A DNA stretch of 64,000 nt from Stutzerimonas zhaodongensis (GCF_003696365.1 NZ_RFFM01000001.1:1131852-1195851), one strand, 5' to 3'. Shown: positions 1-9,247, counted from the first letter of the stretch. The notes: generated by a model not told the origin, from the letters alone. Numbers and translations are program-made.

Positions 1-6
1 AACAGC

Positions 7-597
7 ATGCTCATGGATTGCTCGATACTGCTGCTTGCTGGCGGTCAGGGTCGACGAATGGGTGGTAGAGACAAGGGCTTGGTCGAGTGGCACGGCAAGC
101 CTCTGATCGCATGGTCGCATCGAGTTGCCCGATCACTTACTGATGACCTGCTAATTTCCTGCAATCGTAATCACTCGCTCTATGCGCCCTTCGCCGACAA
201 GCTGGTAGAGGATGATTGGAGTGATTTCGCGGGTCCGCTCGCGGGAATACGAGCAGGGCTTGCAGTAGCTAGGCACCCGCTCTTGATGGTTTTGCCCTGT
301 GACGCCCCACTGATAGACGACTCACTGCTCAGGCAACTCTACCTCGCCGCTAGGCAAGCGCCCAGCGTTCCGCTCATGGTGCGACGCGGAGTTCAATGGG
401 AACCATTGTTTTGCATCATTCCAACCGCTCTATGTCCCGCTATCGAAGCCGCCTGGAAAGATGGAGAACGTAGCAATCGAAGGGTACTAACTTCTCATGG
501 TGCACGCCCCCTCGATTTAGATCCCAACGACCCCCGTCTCGCCAACCTGAACTCACCAGATTTGCTCTCCGCTCAGCCACCCCCACTGGGAACTTAG
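7..597 (+). CDS. mobA: Molybdenum cofactor guanylyltransferase MobA
   Basis: MobA transfers GMP from GTP to Mo-molybdopterin, giving the guanine dinucleotide cofactor used by DMSO-reductase-family enzymes, including the assimilatory nitrate reductase encoded at 40.8-43.5 kb. The N-terminus carries the nucleotidyltransferase signature LLAGGQGRRMGGRDKGL at about residues 8-24, and a metal-binding stretch VLPCDAPL follows near residue 98. The length of 196 aa is normal for the family. Only six bases precede the first ATG, so the true start could be this ATG, the ATG at 13, or one before the window. The family call is confident; the exact start is not. Confidence 0.93.
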   Translation: MLMDCSILLLAGGQGRRMGGRDKGLVEWHGKPLIAWSHRVARSLTDDLLISCNRNHSLYAPFADKLVEDDWSDFAGPLAGIRAGLAVARHPLLMVLPCDAPLIDDSLLRQLYLAARQAPSVPLMVRRGVQWEPLFCIIPTALCPAIEAAWKDGERSNRRVLTSHGARPLDLDPNDPRLANLNSPDLLSAQPPPLGT

Positions 598-643
598 CGA
601 AGCCGTCCATCGTCACAGACCCAACCATTGAAGGAGAATCATC

Positions 644-865
644 ATGCGCTTGATAAATGTACCTACTCTCGCACTCATGGCAGGGCTGACTTTTTTGGCG
701 GGCTGCTCGAACCCTAGCGTTATTACGCTCAACGATGGCCGTGAAATTCAAACACTCGACCAGCCGGAATATGATGATGATGCTGGCTTCTATGAGTTCG
801 AAGGCCTTGACGGTAAGCCAGGGCGCGTCAACAAGGACCAGGTTCGAACCGTCAAGGAGCTCTAA
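644..865 (+). CDS. YgdI/YgdR-family small lipoprotein (DUF903)
   Basis: A 73-aa protein with a lipoprotein signal peptide: positively charged start, hydrophobic core, and lipobox LAGC placing the lipidated Cys at residue 21. The mature part (VITLNDGREIQT...) has the compact beta-rich pattern of YgdI/YgdR lipoproteins, whose function is not established. A good ribosome binding site (AAGGAG) lies just before the ATG. It follows mobA by 46 bp and ends in a perfect 9-bp stem-loop that includes the stop codon. It is probably exported and lipid-anchored. Confidence 0.85.
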   Translation: MRLINVPTLALMAGLTFLAGCSNPSVITLNDGREIQTLDQPEYDDDAGFYEFEGLDGKPGRVNKDQVRTVKEL

Positions 866-877
866 ATATTAGAGCTC
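857..877 (+). terminator. Hairpin overlapping the lipoprotein stop codon
   Basis: A perfect 9-bp inverted repeat (GAGCTCTAA / TTAGAGCTC) with a 3-nt loop contains the TAA stop. There is no U-tract after it, so it is at best a weak terminator or an mRNA 3'-end stabiliser. Confidence 0.3.
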
Positions 878-930
878 TGCGACGCAACAAAAGGCAGCTC
901 CTAGCAACAAAAAAAGCCTTTGCTAAACCC

Positions 931-958
931 TTGTGAAGCAAATCTTTTTAGGTAAAAT
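931..958 (+). promoter_or_regulatory. Sigma-70 promoter for tRNA-Pro
   Basis: TTGTGA (931-936), a 16-nt spacer and TAAAAT (953-958), placed so that transcription would start a few bases before the tRNA 5' end at 971. Confidence 0.7.
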
Positions 959-970
959 GCCGGCCATCTT

Positions 971-1047
971 CGGAGCGTAGCGCAGCTTGGTAGCGCGTCT
1001 CGTTCGGGACGAGAAGGTCGCTGGTTCGAATCCAGTCGCTCCGACCA
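971..1047 (+). tRNA. tRNA-Pro (anticodon CGG)
   Basis: A 77-nt tRNA with encoded CCA. Acceptor arms CGGAGCG / CGCTCCG pair fully. The anticodon stem TCTCG / CGAGA encloses the loop TTCGGGA, giving anticodon CGG, which reads CCG (proline). The T arm has the usual GGTTCGAATCC. It sits alone between its own promoter and terminator, not in a tRNA cluster. No integrated element or duplicated 3' end was seen next to it. Confidence 0.97.
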
Positions 1048-1088
1048 AGACCCGGCATCTTTCTCTATAATGTTAGCGAGATGCATAG

Positions 1089-1112
1089 AAACCGGCCAAT
1101 GGCCGGTTTTTT
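1089..1112 (+). terminator. Intrinsic terminator after tRNA-Pro
   Basis: A 9-bp stem AAACCGGCC / GGCCGGTTT with loop AAT runs into six T residues, about 40 bp after the tRNA. Confidence 0.9.
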
Positions 1113-1214
1113 CATTTAGGGGATAAATCCCCTAAGCTGTCATAAATGTTTAATGGCTCTCCTCTAGACTCGGGTCTTTGTTCGTTCGGGTGCATAGCAA
1201 CAAACGTAGCGGCT

Positions 1215-1457
1215 TCAGCGTTGCAGAAACCTAACGACCTGGTCCATCTCGAACGGCCAATCTAACTCAGCCCCCGTGTCAACTCGTCGCAATACGGGAA
1301 TACGCAAGCTGTAGTCGTCGACCCATTCAGGCCGCTCGACAATATCCAGCAACTCGACCAGTAACCCATGCTCGACCAAAGGCAGAACCACTGCCTCGGC
1401 CTGTTCGCACAGGTGACAACCCAGCGTTCCAAATAGTTGGCATTCGGGAAGATACAT
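1215..1457 (-). CDS. Glutaredoxin-family protein (DUF836)
   Basis: An 80-aa thioredoxin-fold protein. It opens with a short beta strand followed by GCHLC (a CxxC redox motif, about residues 13-17), and carries RIPVLRR in the middle, matching the cis-proline 'xxPVL' segment of glutaredoxins. This pattern is typical of the DUF836 glutaredoxin-like family, presumed to be small cytoplasmic thiol-disulfide proteins; the substrate is unknown. The ATG at 1457 has no strong ribosome binding site. The gene stands alone and is convergent with the tRNA. Confidence 0.82.
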   Translation of the reverse strand: MYLPECQLFGTLGCHLCEQAEAVVLPLVEHGLLVELLDIVERPEWVDDYSLRIPVLRRVDTGAELDWPFEMDQVVRFLQR

Positions 1458-1859
1458 AAACTGAGCTCAGTCAGATAACACCATAATTCTAGCAGTTCAA
1501 TCCAACTCGACTGACACCCCGAGGATGTCATTCTTTCGGCCTAATGGATGGCGCGAAAGTGTGACTTCGAACCCACTCAAACGACGGTTTGATTTTCGCA
1601 ATCGACGGGAGAGCGACAAACGGCTAGGATGCGGCAGCCCAAGCGGCCACAGAGCTACAGGGCCGGGGGTATACGTGAGTATCGGTAGCGGCTTTTGGCA
1701 CCACTTGTTGCCTGGCTTTTCTGCTGATGAAGTTAGTCGATGCCTCCATGCTTAAGCCTTCGAGACCAATGTCTAAAGGCCCAACTACTGAGGTAGTGTT
1801 TAATTACACGGCGCCGTAAGAGCGACTTCAGAGCATCATCCAACGAGGAGAAATAAGAA
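1458..1859. other. 402-bp gap between glutaredoxin gene and porin
   Basis: Divergent promoter region for the glutaredoxin gene (leftward) and the porin (rightward). A 76-codon open frame at 1525-1755 has no ribosome binding site and a low-complexity translation, and is judged non-coding. No convincing sigma-70 or sigma-54 hexamers were found. The porin's ribosome binding site GAGGAG is at about 1845. Confidence 0.5.
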
Positions 1860-3173
1860 ATGCTCAAGACCCCAATCGCCCGGGGCGTGGCCCTAGCCAC
1901 TCTGGGAGCAACACTGGCTATTCCTTCGATGGCTCAAGCAGAGTTCATTAAAGACAGCAAAGCCAACTTGGAACTCCGCAACTTTTACTACAACAACGAC
2001 CTGCGCGATCCTGTAAGCTCAACTGTGAACGGTCAGAGCAAGCAAGAAGAGTGGGCTCAAGGTTTCTTGTTGCGCTACGAGTCTGGCTTTACCGAAGGTA
2101 CCGTAGGGTTTGGTCTCGATGCCATGGGCCTGCTGGGAGTCAAGCTTGACGGCGGCGGTGGCTCAGGTGGAACTGGCCTGTTGCCGGCGGACCTTTCAAG
2201 CGTAAATGCCGCACAAGGCAAGGCAGGATCGCAGGACAACTATTCGCATATCACGTATGCCGCTAAGGCTCGTGTCTCCAAGAGCACGCTTAAAGTTGGT
2301 GACCTGCAGCTGAAAAACATGGCGATCGCTTCTAGCGACAGCCGCCTGCTTCCGCAGACATTCCAGGGCGGCCAGATCACTTCTTTGGAAGTCGACAACC
2401 TGACGCTGGATGCTGGTTATCTGAATCGGGTCAACAACCGCGACTCCACTAACAACCAAGACATCATTCTGAGCAACGTTAGCGGATCAAACGTCAGCGG
2501 CATCCGTATGGATAGCGGTCGCTCCAACCTGACCGACGACTTCCGTTATCTGGGCGGCAGCTACAAGGTAATCGACAACCTGACCGCGTCGTACTACTAC
2601 AGCAAGCTGGAAGAGATGTATAAGCAGCACTCTTTCAACCTTGTTCATGTCCTGCCGTTGGCTGACAAGCAGTCCCTGAAGACTGATGTACGTTATGCCC
2701 GCTCGAAGGACGATGGCAGCACGAACGTCGACAACAAAGCGTTCGGCGCAATGGCCACCTATTCTCTGAGCGGCCACAGCTTCGGGCTGGGCTACCAGGA
2801 AATGAGCGGCGACACCGGCTTCGCTTACGTTGGCGGTACCGATCCGTTCCTGGTTAACTACGTTCAGGTTGGTCACTATGGCAACCGCGACGAGAAGTCT
2901 TGGCAGGCTCGCTATGACTTCAACTTCGCATCGGTCGGTATTCCTGGCCTTACCTTCATGACTCGTTACGTCACCGGTGACAATATCGAGCGTGGCGCCG
3001 GCGTTTCGGAAGGTAAAGAGTGGGAACGCAACACCGATGTTGCTTATGTGTTCCAAGATGGCGCACTGAAGAACCTGGGCGTACGTTGGAGAAACGCTAC
3101 TATGCGTAGCAACTTCACCCGCGATATCGACCAGAACCGTCTGATCGTCAGCTACACTCTGCCGCTGCTTTAA
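1860..3173 (+). CDS. OprD-family outer membrane porin
   Basis: A 437-aa outer membrane beta-barrel for uptake of small organic solutes such as amino acids or carboxylates. The signal peptide ends at about residue 27 (PSMAQA-EF). The mature start 'DSKANLELRNFYYNNDLR' and the last strand 'LIVSYTLPLL' are typical of OprD/OccD/OccK porins, as is the length. A Gly-rich insert (GGGGSGG) lies near residue 100. Substrate specificity cannot be read from sequence. The gene has a GAGGAG ribosome binding site and its own terminator, so it is a single-gene unit. Confidence 0.9.
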   Translation: MLKTPIARGVALATLGATLAIPSMAQAEFIKDSKANLELRNFYYNNDLRDPVSSTVNGQSKQEEWAQGFLLRYESGFTEGTVGFGLDAMGLLGVKLDGGGGSGGTGLLPADLSSVNAAQGKAGSQDNYSHITYAAKARVSKSTLKVGDLQLKNMAIASSDSRLLPQTFQGGQITSLEVDNLTLDAGYLNRVNNRDSTNNQDIILSNVSGSNVSGIRMDSGRSNLTDDFRYLGGSYKVIDNLTASYYYSKLEEMYKQHSFNLVHVLPLADKQSLKTDVRYARSKDDGSTNVDNKAFGAMATYSLSGHSFGLGYQEMSGDTGFAYVGGTDPFLVNYVQVGHYGNRDEKSWQARYDFNFASVGIPGLTFMTRYVTGDNIERGAGVSEGKEWERNTDVAYVFQDGALKNLGVRWRNATMRSNFTRDIDQNRLIVSYTLPLL

Positions 3174-3193
3174 TAGCGCTCGCAGTTGTAATG

Positions 3194-3222
3194 AAAACCC
3201 GCTTCGGCGGGTTTTCTTTTTT
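3194..3222 (+). terminator. Intrinsic terminator of porin gene
   Basis: Stem AAAACCCGC / GCGGGTTTT with a TTCG tetraloop, then a T-rich tract interrupted by one C. Confidence 0.93.
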
Positions 3223-3371
3223 GATACGCGATAGATTCAAGTGCCAAAGTTGACCTTGCTCAAGCGCGGCGCGCCGATTTCAAACGAAGCGGGAACCTTG
3301 CTTCAACTGCATGCTCGAAATCTCTAGGCACCGGGACCTGTCGTCCCTGCGAGACTCAAGAGGAAATGCAG

Positions 3372-3776
3372 ATGTCTACCGAATCGACTTTCGGCACCAC
3401 CGACAACACGCCAATCCCCGATGGAACAACCAGCACAAACCCTTCGTCTCTGATCGACAAATCCGCACATCGCCGCAACCTTCAGGCTGCGCAGAACGCA
3501 TTGATCGAGGAATTCCATACCCTTATCGGTGATACAGAGCGTCTGCTCAAGCACACGCAAGATACTGCCGGAAGCCAAACCGAAGAACTGCGTGGCAAGA
3601 TTAACGCTAACCTGAGCCGCGCCCGTGAAATGCTCAAAGAACAGGAAGGCACCCTTCGCGAGCAAGGCCAGGCCGCTATCCAATGCACCGAAGAGTATGT
3701 TCATACTCACCCTTGGCAATCGATCGGCATCGCGGCAGGAGTTGGTTTTCTGCTCGGCCTGATCACCCGCCGCTAA
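3372..3776 (+). CDS. ElaB/YqjD-family membrane-anchored protein (DUF883)
   Basis: A 134-aa protein: a disordered Thr/Ser-rich start, a long amphipathic helix (about residues 30-105), then a C-terminal membrane segment (WQSIGIAAGVGFLLGLITRR) ending in arginines. This is the DUF883 layout. In E. coli the homologues ElaB and YqjD are inner-membrane proteins reported to bind stationary-phase ribosomes. The start at 3372 is chosen because AGAGGA lies 7 nt before it; the ATG at 3366 would be only one base from that site. It is the first gene of a three-gene unit resembling yqjD-yqjE-yqjK. Confidence 0.88.
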   Translation: MSTESTFGTTDNTPIPDGTTSTNPSSLIDKSAHRRNLQAAQNALIEEFHTLIGDTERLLKHTQDTAGSQTEELRGKINANLSRAREMLKEQEGTLREQGQAAIQCTEEYVHTHPWQSIGIAAGVGFLLGLITRR

Positions 3777-3793
3777 TGTGGGGAACGGATCCA

Positions 3794-4174
3794 ATGGAAA
3801 CCAGACACGCTGACGATGCCCCTGCGCCATCCATCAAAAAGATGGGTAGCGCTATAGCTGGCCTTGTGCAGGGGCATCTGGAACTCATCGGAATTGAGTT
3901 TCAAGAAGAGCGCGTCAGGGTATTCAAGTTGTTCCTTCTGGCGAGTGTCAGCTTGATACTCGGGTTGTTGATCTTGGTTGGGCTTTCGGCAGCGATTGTC
4001 ATCGCTTTTTGGGATAGCAATCCTATCGCGGCGATACTCGTTCTCTGTGCGGTCTATGCGATCGTCTTGGTAATCTGCATCAGCCGCGCGATTAGGCTCG
4101 CCAAGGCAAGCGCCTCGCCTTTCCAAGCGACTGTCGAAGAACTCGCCCGTAATCGGGAGCGTTTATTGCCATGA
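3794..4174 (+). CDS. YqjE-like phage-holin-family membrane protein
   Basis: About 126 aa with two adjacent hydrophobic segments (VFKLFLLASVSLILGLLILVG and IAAILVLCAVYAIVLVICI) between charged ends: the fold annotated as holin superfamily III / DUF1469 / YqjE. Despite the name there is no phage context here. It follows the ElaB/YqjD gene directly, and an alternative start at 3776 would overlap that gene's stop (TAATG). The ATG at 3794 is preferred because GGGGA lies 9 nt upstream. It is probably an inner-membrane partner of the other two proteins. Confidence 0.8.
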   Translation: METRHADDAPAPSIKKMGSAIAGLVQGHLELIGIEFQEERVRVFKLFLLASVSLILGLLILVGLSAAIVIAFWDSNPIAAILVLCAVYAIVLVICISRAIRLAKASASPFQATVEELARNRERLLP

Positions 4175-4473
4175 GCATTCCACTTAGCAGTTCAACTGAC
4201 TTGGCTATGCGAAAAGACCTTGTTCGATTGCGCATGGAGATGAACCGCCAACAGGTGCTTTACCATTCTCAACCGCTTGTACACCCATTTCAGCGGATTA
4301 AGGGGATGGTGACACATCGCAGCGGCAGTAGTGACCACAACGGAGGCAAGGGACCTCTGATGATCGCTGCAACATTGGGCTTGACGCTCTTTGGCCGTAG
4401 GCTGGGTAAATTTGGCAAGCTAGCCCGGGTTGGGATGCTTATGTATCCCATTATTCGCAGGCTACGCCCCTAA
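4171..4473 (+). CDS. Small basic protein, YqjK-like position
   Basis: A 100-aa basic protein overlapping the YqjE-like gene by 4 bp (ATGA), so probably translationally coupled. An N-terminal helix rich in Arg/Gln (DLVRLRMEMNRQQ) is followed by a Gly/His linker and a weakly hydrophobic tail. Gene order matches yqjD-yqjE-yqjK and the N-terminal helix fits a YqjK-type protein, but the identity is by context. Function unknown. Confidence 0.65.
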   Translation: MSIPLSSSTDLAMRKDLVRLRMEMNRQQVLYHSQPLVHPFQRIKGMVTHRSGSSDHNGGKGPLMIAATLGLTLFGRRLGKFGKLARVGMLMYPIIRRLRP

Positions 4474-4669
4474 GCGGTGACGAACCATAGATGATCGCAG
4501 CACTACTGTCTGCCAGACCCGGCCTAGGCTATGGTCCAGCAGTCAGTAAGTGCTGTAGTCTGCTCCGAGTACATGAATACTTTTTAGCTGGATCTGTCCT
4601 CGCACCCGGTTTCGGGCGTAGTACCGCGCTAGCAAACCTGCCTCACAGGCGACATCAAGGAGGTTGCTC

Positions 4670-6001
4670 TTGGACTGGCAGACCCTGTTGAACCGTGAAC
4701 GCCTCGGTAAGGCTGTTCACAGTGACGAGGAACTCGGGCGAAGCCCTTTTCACAAAGATCATGACAGAATTATTTTCTCGGGCGCATTCCGCCGACTTGG
4801 GCGCAAAACCCAGGTGCATCCGGTATCAAGCAACGACCATATCCATACAAGGCTAACCCATTCGCTCGAAGTGAGTTGCGTTGGCCGGTCGCTTGGCATG
4901 CGTGTGGGCGAAGTACTTCGCGATGACATGCCGGCGTGGTGCAGTCCAGCCGATCTGGGCATGGTCATCCAGTCCGCTTGCCTGGCTCACGACATCGGCA
5001 ACCCGCCTTTCGGCCATTCGGGTGAAGATGCTATCCGGCACTGGTTTCAACAGGCGGCCGGTCGCGGCTGGCTCGATGATATGAGTGACGCGGAGCGAAC
5101 CGACTTCCTAAATTTCGAAGGCAATGCTCAAGGCTTTCGAGTCCTGACTCAACTCGAATACCACCAATTCGACGGCGGCACCCGCCTCACCTACGCAACG
5201 CTGGGAACTTACCTCAAGTACCCATGGACGTCCCGTCACGCGGAGGCATTGGGCTACAAAAAGCATAAATTCGGCTGTTATCAGAGCGAGCTGCCCCTCC
5301 TTGAGCAGATTGCCGCAAAACTCGGCCTGCCACAGATTGAGGAGCAACGCTGGGCACGCCATCCATTGGTGTACCTGATGGAAGCTGCAGACGACATCTG
5401 CTACGGCCTCATTGACCTGGAAGATGGCCTCGAAATGGATCTGCTGGACTATCCAGAAGTCGAAGGCCTGCTGCTGGACCTGGTTGGTGATGATATTCCG
5501 GAGACCTACCGCCAGCTTGGCCCGGCCGATTCACGCCGGCGCAAATTGGCAATACTGCGCGGGAAGGCCATCGAGCACCTTACCAACGCGGCGGCTGACG
5601 CATTTGTGGAGCAGCAAAGTGCTCTGCTTTCTGGCAGTCTGGCGGGAGATCTTGTCGAGCACATGCACGGCCCTGCCAAGGAGTGCGTGCTGCAAGCCAA
5701 GGCTATGGCCCGCGAAAAGATTTTTCAGGACAAGCGCAAGACACTCCATGAGATTGGCGCGTACACCACCCTCGAGATACTTCTCAACGCGTTTTGCGGT
5801 GCCGCCTTGGAGCAACATGGTGGTCGGACACCCTCTTTCAAAAATCGCCGGATACTTGATCTGCTTGGCAGCAGCGCGCCGAATCCAGACTGGACCCTGT
5901 ACCAGTCCTTCGTGAGGATGATTGATTTCATCGCCGGAATGACAGACAGCTACGCTACAGAAATGGCTGGTGAGATGACCGGTCGCTCGAGCCCGACATG
6001 A
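4670..6001 (+). CDS. dgt: Deoxyguanosinetriphosphate triphosphohydrolase
   Basis: A 443-aa HD-superfamily enzyme that hydrolyses dGTP (and in some subfamilies other dNTPs) to the nucleoside and triphosphate, adjusting dNTP pools. The HD metal site is visible: H in THSLEVS (about residue 62) and [14 protein letters not shown] (about 104-117). The [17 protein letters not shown] segment is also typical. The start is the TTG at 4670 (MDWQTLL...), 6 nt after AAGGAGG; the TTG at 4664 directly abuts that site and is less likely. The FUSC gene follows 4 nt after the stop. Confidence 0.95.
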   Translation: MDWQTLLNRERLGKAVHSDEELGRSPFHKDHDRIIFSGAFRRLGRKTQVHPVSSNDHIHTRLTHSLEVSCVGRSLGMRVGEVLRDDMPAWCSPADLGMVIQSACLAHDIGNPPFGHSGEDAIRHWFQQAAGRGWLDDMSDAERTDFLNFEGNAQGFRVLTQLEYHQFDGGTRLTYATLGTYLKYPWTSRHAEALGYKKHKFGCYQSELPLLEQIAAKLGLPQIEEQRWARHPLVYLMEAADDICYGLIDLEDGLEMDLLDYPEVEGLLLDLVGDDIPETYRQLGPADSRRRKLAILRGKAIEHLTNAAADAFVEQQSALLSGSLAGDLVEHMHGPAKECVLQAKAMAREKIFQDKRKTLHEIGAYTTLEILLNAFCGAALEQHGGRTPSFKNRRILDLLGSSAPNPDWTLYQSFVRMIDFIAGMTDSYATEMAGEMTGRSSPT

Positions 6002-6005
6002 CCAG

Positions 6006-7100
6006 ATGAAGAAGTCTTTCTGGAAGTTCATTGGCTGGCAGCCCGGCCGACCCGCCTGGGGTGCAGCGGCGGTTGCTGGCCTTGGATGCGCACTACCTCT
6101 GCTGCTCGGTCTGTTCAGCGGCCACCCTGGCTTTCTCTGGGCAACAGTCGGCGCATTTCAGGCCGCGAAGGCGAACCCGCTCCATCGGCTGGGCATGTTG
6201 CGAATGTTGCTTCTGATCGGATTGGGCGCAGGCAGCGCAGGCCTTGGATTCTGGTCTGCGACACATCCATTGGTCAGTCTTGGCTTATTTGCCTTCTATG
6301 GGCTGCTGCTGGCCTGGCTGCAGCGCTACGGAAGTGAAGCCGGCAAATTGGGCATTGGCCTGGCAATCTGCCTGTGCCTCGGACAGGGCCAATATGGTAT
6401 CGGCGACTTCAACAATCCACAGGCCATTGCCGCGCTGTTCGCGCTGGGAGGGCTATGGGTCACGCTGCTCGCCTTTGGTCTGCGCGGCATTCATGGATTG
6501 CGTATGTGGCCCTACATGCCACGGCTGTTCAGTATGCTCAAAGTCTTGCGCCGACGGGCCCGGCGCACACCCATTCGTCAATGGCGCCTGCACGCATTGA
6601 CTTACATGCTTGCAGCAGCTACGAGCGGGCTCATCGTAACGATGGCGAATCTACCGAGGGGTTATTGGCTGACGCTAGCGGTATTTACGACTCTACAATT
6701 GGATCTGCAGCGCAGTCTCGTTCGCGCGGTGCAAGCAGGAGTCGGCATTTTTTGCGCAGCTGCGGTGTTGATTTACATGGGCCATAGCCTGGCCGACCCG
6801 CCGATGATGGTAATGATCATGCTGCCGCTGGTCATGCTGAGCCGCGCGTTTCAGTCCAACCACTATGGGCTTTTTGTTCTGCAGACGACCCTGAGCTTCG
6901 TATTGCTAGCTGAAACATTGGCGCAGGACTGGGAACTCCCCCAATTACGCCTGATCAATGCTGCAATAGGAGTGGGCGTGGCGTTAAGCGCTACGTTACT
7001 GATGGTGGCGCTGCGTCGATTGGTCGCCCGGATTGCATTGCGCAGATCAAGGCGACCAGCCGAAACCGATCAAGACAGCAACGACTCGATCAAGCCTTAG
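6006..7100 (+). CDS. FUSC-family inner membrane protein
   Basis: A 364-aa polytopic membrane protein with two blocks of hydrophobic helices (about residues 15-155 and 200-340) separated by a basic cytoplasmic stretch (RRRARRTPIRQ). This duplicated arrangement is that of the fusaric acid resistance/YccS-type (FUSC) family, which includes aromatic-acid efflux components. The second block has PRGYWLTLAVFTTLQLDLQ, a family hallmark. The usual membrane-fusion partner is absent, so a specific efflux role is not supported. It follows dgt by 4 nt, and its 3' end overlaps yggL, which converges on it. Confidence 0.8.
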   Translation: MKKSFWKFIGWQPGRPAWGAAAVAGLGCALPLLLGLFSGHPGFLWATVGAFQAAKANPLHRLGMLRMLLLIGLGAGSAGLGFWSATHPLVSLGLFAFYGLLLAWLQRYGSEAGKLGIGLAICLCLGQGQYGIGDFNNPQAIAALFALGGLWVTLLAFGLRGIHGLRMWPYMPRLFSMLKVLRRRARRTPIRQWRLHALTYMLAAATSGLIVTMANLPRGYWLTLAVFTTLQLDLQRSLVRAVQAGVGIFCAAAVLIYMGHSLADPPMMVMIMLPLVMLSRAFQSNHYGLFVLQTTLSFVLLAETLAQDWELPQLRLINAAIGVGVALSATLLMVALRRLVARIALRRSRRPAETDQDSNDSIKP

Positions 7101-7434
7101 CGTTGATCTCGTTCTCTGGATACCACACGTCCATCAACGGGCTGACTGTGAAGTCTGAAAGTTCTTTGCGGCCCTTGAGCCAAGCTTCAACCTGCCCACG
7201 CTGTTCTTCGTTGACCGAACCGCGGGTTGCCAGGCAGACAAAACCGTAATCTTCCCCGCCGATGTAGCCTAAGCCATTAGCCTCGATTGCTTCGTTGAGG
7301 AAGGCCTCGAGGAAATCATCCACAGCTTTTGCCTCAAGACCGTCGCTATAGGTCAGGTTGACCTCGAAACCCAGCTCCTGGAATTCGTCGACACAGAGTT
7401 TCTTGCGCAAGCGACGCGAGCGATTGGTAGCCAT
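7090..7434 (-). CDS. yggL: YggL-family ribosome-associated protein (DUF469)
   Basis: A 114-aa protein beginning with a basic stretch (NRSRRLRKKLCVDEFQELGF) that is the signature of YggL. The family is annotated as 50S-ribosome binding; its exact role is unclear. Start ATG at 7434. Convergent with the FUSC gene, with an 11-bp overlap of the two 3' ends. Confidence 0.9.
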   Translation of the reverse strand: MATNRSRRLRKKLCVDEFQELGFEVNLTYSDGLEAKAVDDFLEAFLNEAIEANGLGYIGGEDYGFVCLATRGSVNEEQRGQVEAWLKGRKELSDFTVSPLMDVWYPENEINAKA

Positions 7435-7668
7435 TGAATCGGTCCTTTTACTAACGAGATGACGGCGCGCACTCTAACAGCAACGCCACAATTTCGCGAT
7501 TGCGGGCCGGTTACTCTAAAGGCTCTTCATTTCATCTTATGTCGCCTATGAAGCTTTTTTGCGGGCACTGCTGGCATGCGGCTACGCTTGTCGGATGAGA
7601 AGCATGTCTCTTCTCGGACGTGGGCATAATGGCCCTTCATTCTTCCCTGAACGCTGTAGGGAACCTCC

Positions 7669-9171
7669 ATGTCGTTGATTTCGAGTCTGTCTTCCCTTCG
7701 GGGTAGAACAATTAGCAAACTTCAAAGCTGTGTTGCCATCGCTATGCTGACGCTGCCCTTGGCGGGGCCGACATTCGCTGAGACGGTCAATCAGACCTTG
7801 CCACCCCGCGTGGCGCAGGCGCTCAAAGCCAACAAGATTGAAAGCAGCGCGCTTTCGGTCGTGATGCTGCCGCTAAACGGCGGGGGGGCGCCTACCTTCA
7901 TCAATGCTGACGTATCAGTGAACCCGGCTTCCACGATGAAGCTGGTTACGACGTACGCTGCGCTGGAGCTGTTAGGGCCCAATCACCAGTGGAAAACCGA
8001 ATTCCATGCTGATGGGCCGATCGAAAACGGCACGCTCAATGGCAACCTCTACCTAAAGGGTGGCGGTGATCCAAAGCTCAACATGGAAAAACTCTGGCTA
8101 TTGCTACGCGACCTGCGGGCAAATGGCGTCGAGACCGTAACGGGTGACCTGGTGCTGGACCGCAGCCATTTCGTGCAACCGAACCTGCCCGTCTTCGACG
8201 ATGATGGCAACGACAAGAACAAACCTTTTCTGGTCGGGCCGGATTCCCTCTTGGTCAACCTCAAGGCACTTCGCTTCATTGCCCGCAATGACGACGGCAA
8301 TGTGAAGGTAATAGTGGAGCCGCCCATCGAAACGGTCCGCATCGACAATCGCATTCAGGCGCTGCCTAAAGAAAAATGCCCGGGTTGGCCGGACATTCGC
8401 TACAACCCCATCGAGGACGCCGACGGTGTGACGGTCGTGGTCACCGGCAAGCTACCGGCAGGGTGCAGCGGCCAAACCTATCTCTCGCTGCTGGATCACC
8501 AACGCTACGCAGCCGGGGCGGTCCGAGCAATCTGGAAGGAACTTGGAGGCAACATTCTGGGCGGCGATCGCGTATCTGCAGTTCCGAAAGATGCACGCAT
8601 GATTGCTCGTGCCTATTCACCCGATCTGGTCGAGATTATTCGCGACATAAACAAATACAGTAACAACACGATGGCGCGACAGCTGTTTTTAAGTCTGGGC
8701 GCAGAGTTTCGCAACGATGCCGATCGTGACGACTCCATGGCGGCGCAACGTGTGATTCGGCAATGGCTGGCGAAAAAGGGCCTGATCTCACCGCATCTGG
8801 TCATCGAGAACGGTTCTGGCCTGTCGCGTGCGGAACGCGTAAGTGCGCGTGAGTTGGCCAGCCTGCTGCAAGCTGCATGGCAAAGCCCTTACGCAGCAGA
8901 GTTCATTTCATCGATGCCGCTCGCAGCAGTGGACGGAACCATGCGCAAACGCCTACGCAATACGGGCGTAGCCGGCAAAGCGCATCTCAAAACCGGCACC
9001 CTGAATACCGTGCGGGCCATTGCGGGCTTCAGCCGAGACAGTGAAGGCAAGACTTGGGCGGTAGTCGCGATACTCAACCACCCGAGACCATGGGGCGCCT
9101 CGTCGATACTCGACCAGGTGCTCGTCAGCCTATACAACCGCCCAAGCTCCGAAAATACAGCGCAACGCTAA
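7669..9171 (+). CDS. dacB: D-alanyl-D-alanine carboxypeptidase/endopeptidase (PBP4)
   Basis: A 500-aa class C low-molecular-weight penicillin-binding protein that trims pentapeptides and cleaves peptide crosslinks in the periplasm. The signal peptide ends near residue 38 (GPTFA-ET). All three active-site motifs are present: S88-T-M-K91, SNN in 'DINKYSNNTMARQ', and KTG in 'AHLKTGTLN'. The acyl-enzyme serine is S88. Monocistronic; the 234-bp gap to divergent yggL must hold both promoters, but none could be assigned with confidence. Confidence 0.95.
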   Translation: MSLISSLSSLRGRTISKLQSCVAIAMLTLPLAGPTFAETVNQTLPPRVAQALKANKIESSALSVVMLPLNGGGAPTFINADVSVNPASTMKLVTTYAALELLGPNHQWKTEFHADGPIENGTLNGNLYLKGGGDPKLNMEKLWLLLRDLRANGVETVTGDLVLDRSHFVQPNLPVFDDDGNDKNKPFLVGPDSLLVNLKALRFIARNDDGNVKVIVEPPIETVRIDNRIQALPKEKCPGWPDIRYNPIEDADGVTVVVTGKLPAGCSGQTYLSLLDHQRYAAGAVRAIWKELGGNILGGDRVSAVPKDARMIARAYSPDLVEIIRDINKYSNNTMARQLFLSLGAEFRNDADRDDSMAAQRVIRQWLAKKGLISPHLVIENGSGLSRAERVSARELASLLQAAWQSPYAAEFISSMPLAAVDGTMRKRLRNTGVAGKAHLKTGTLNTVRAIAGFSRDSEGKTWAVVAILNHPRPWGASSILDQVLVSLYNRPSSENTAQR

Positions 9172-9219
9172 CAGGATGCCAATGGCGGACTTCGTAGCAG
9201 GCTAGAAGCTGCGCATGGT

Positions 9220-9247
9220 GGTGGGGCTTTCAAGTGGACGCCCCACC
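9220..9247. terminator. Hairpin between convergent dacB and rlmL
   Basis: An 8-bp stem GGTGGGGC / GCCCCACC with a 12-nt loop lies in the 92-bp gap between two convergent genes. No U-tract on either side, so terminator function is inferred from position only. Confidence 0.35.

Noticed and set aside
971-1047. tRNA-Pro as an integration site for a mobile island
   Set aside because: No integrase and no repeated tRNA 3' end was seen in the window; flanking genes are ordinary chromosome.
1460-1471. 12-bp perfect palindrome ACTGAGCTCAGT upstream of the glutaredoxin gene
   Set aside because: About sixteen such 12-bp palindromes are expected by chance in 64 kb, and nothing else marks it as an operator.
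3683-4174. Possible phage holin and therefore a prophage remnant
   Set aside because: The family name is misleading; the gene is in a YqjD-YqjE-YqjK arrangement and no phage genes, attachment sites or repeats are nearby.
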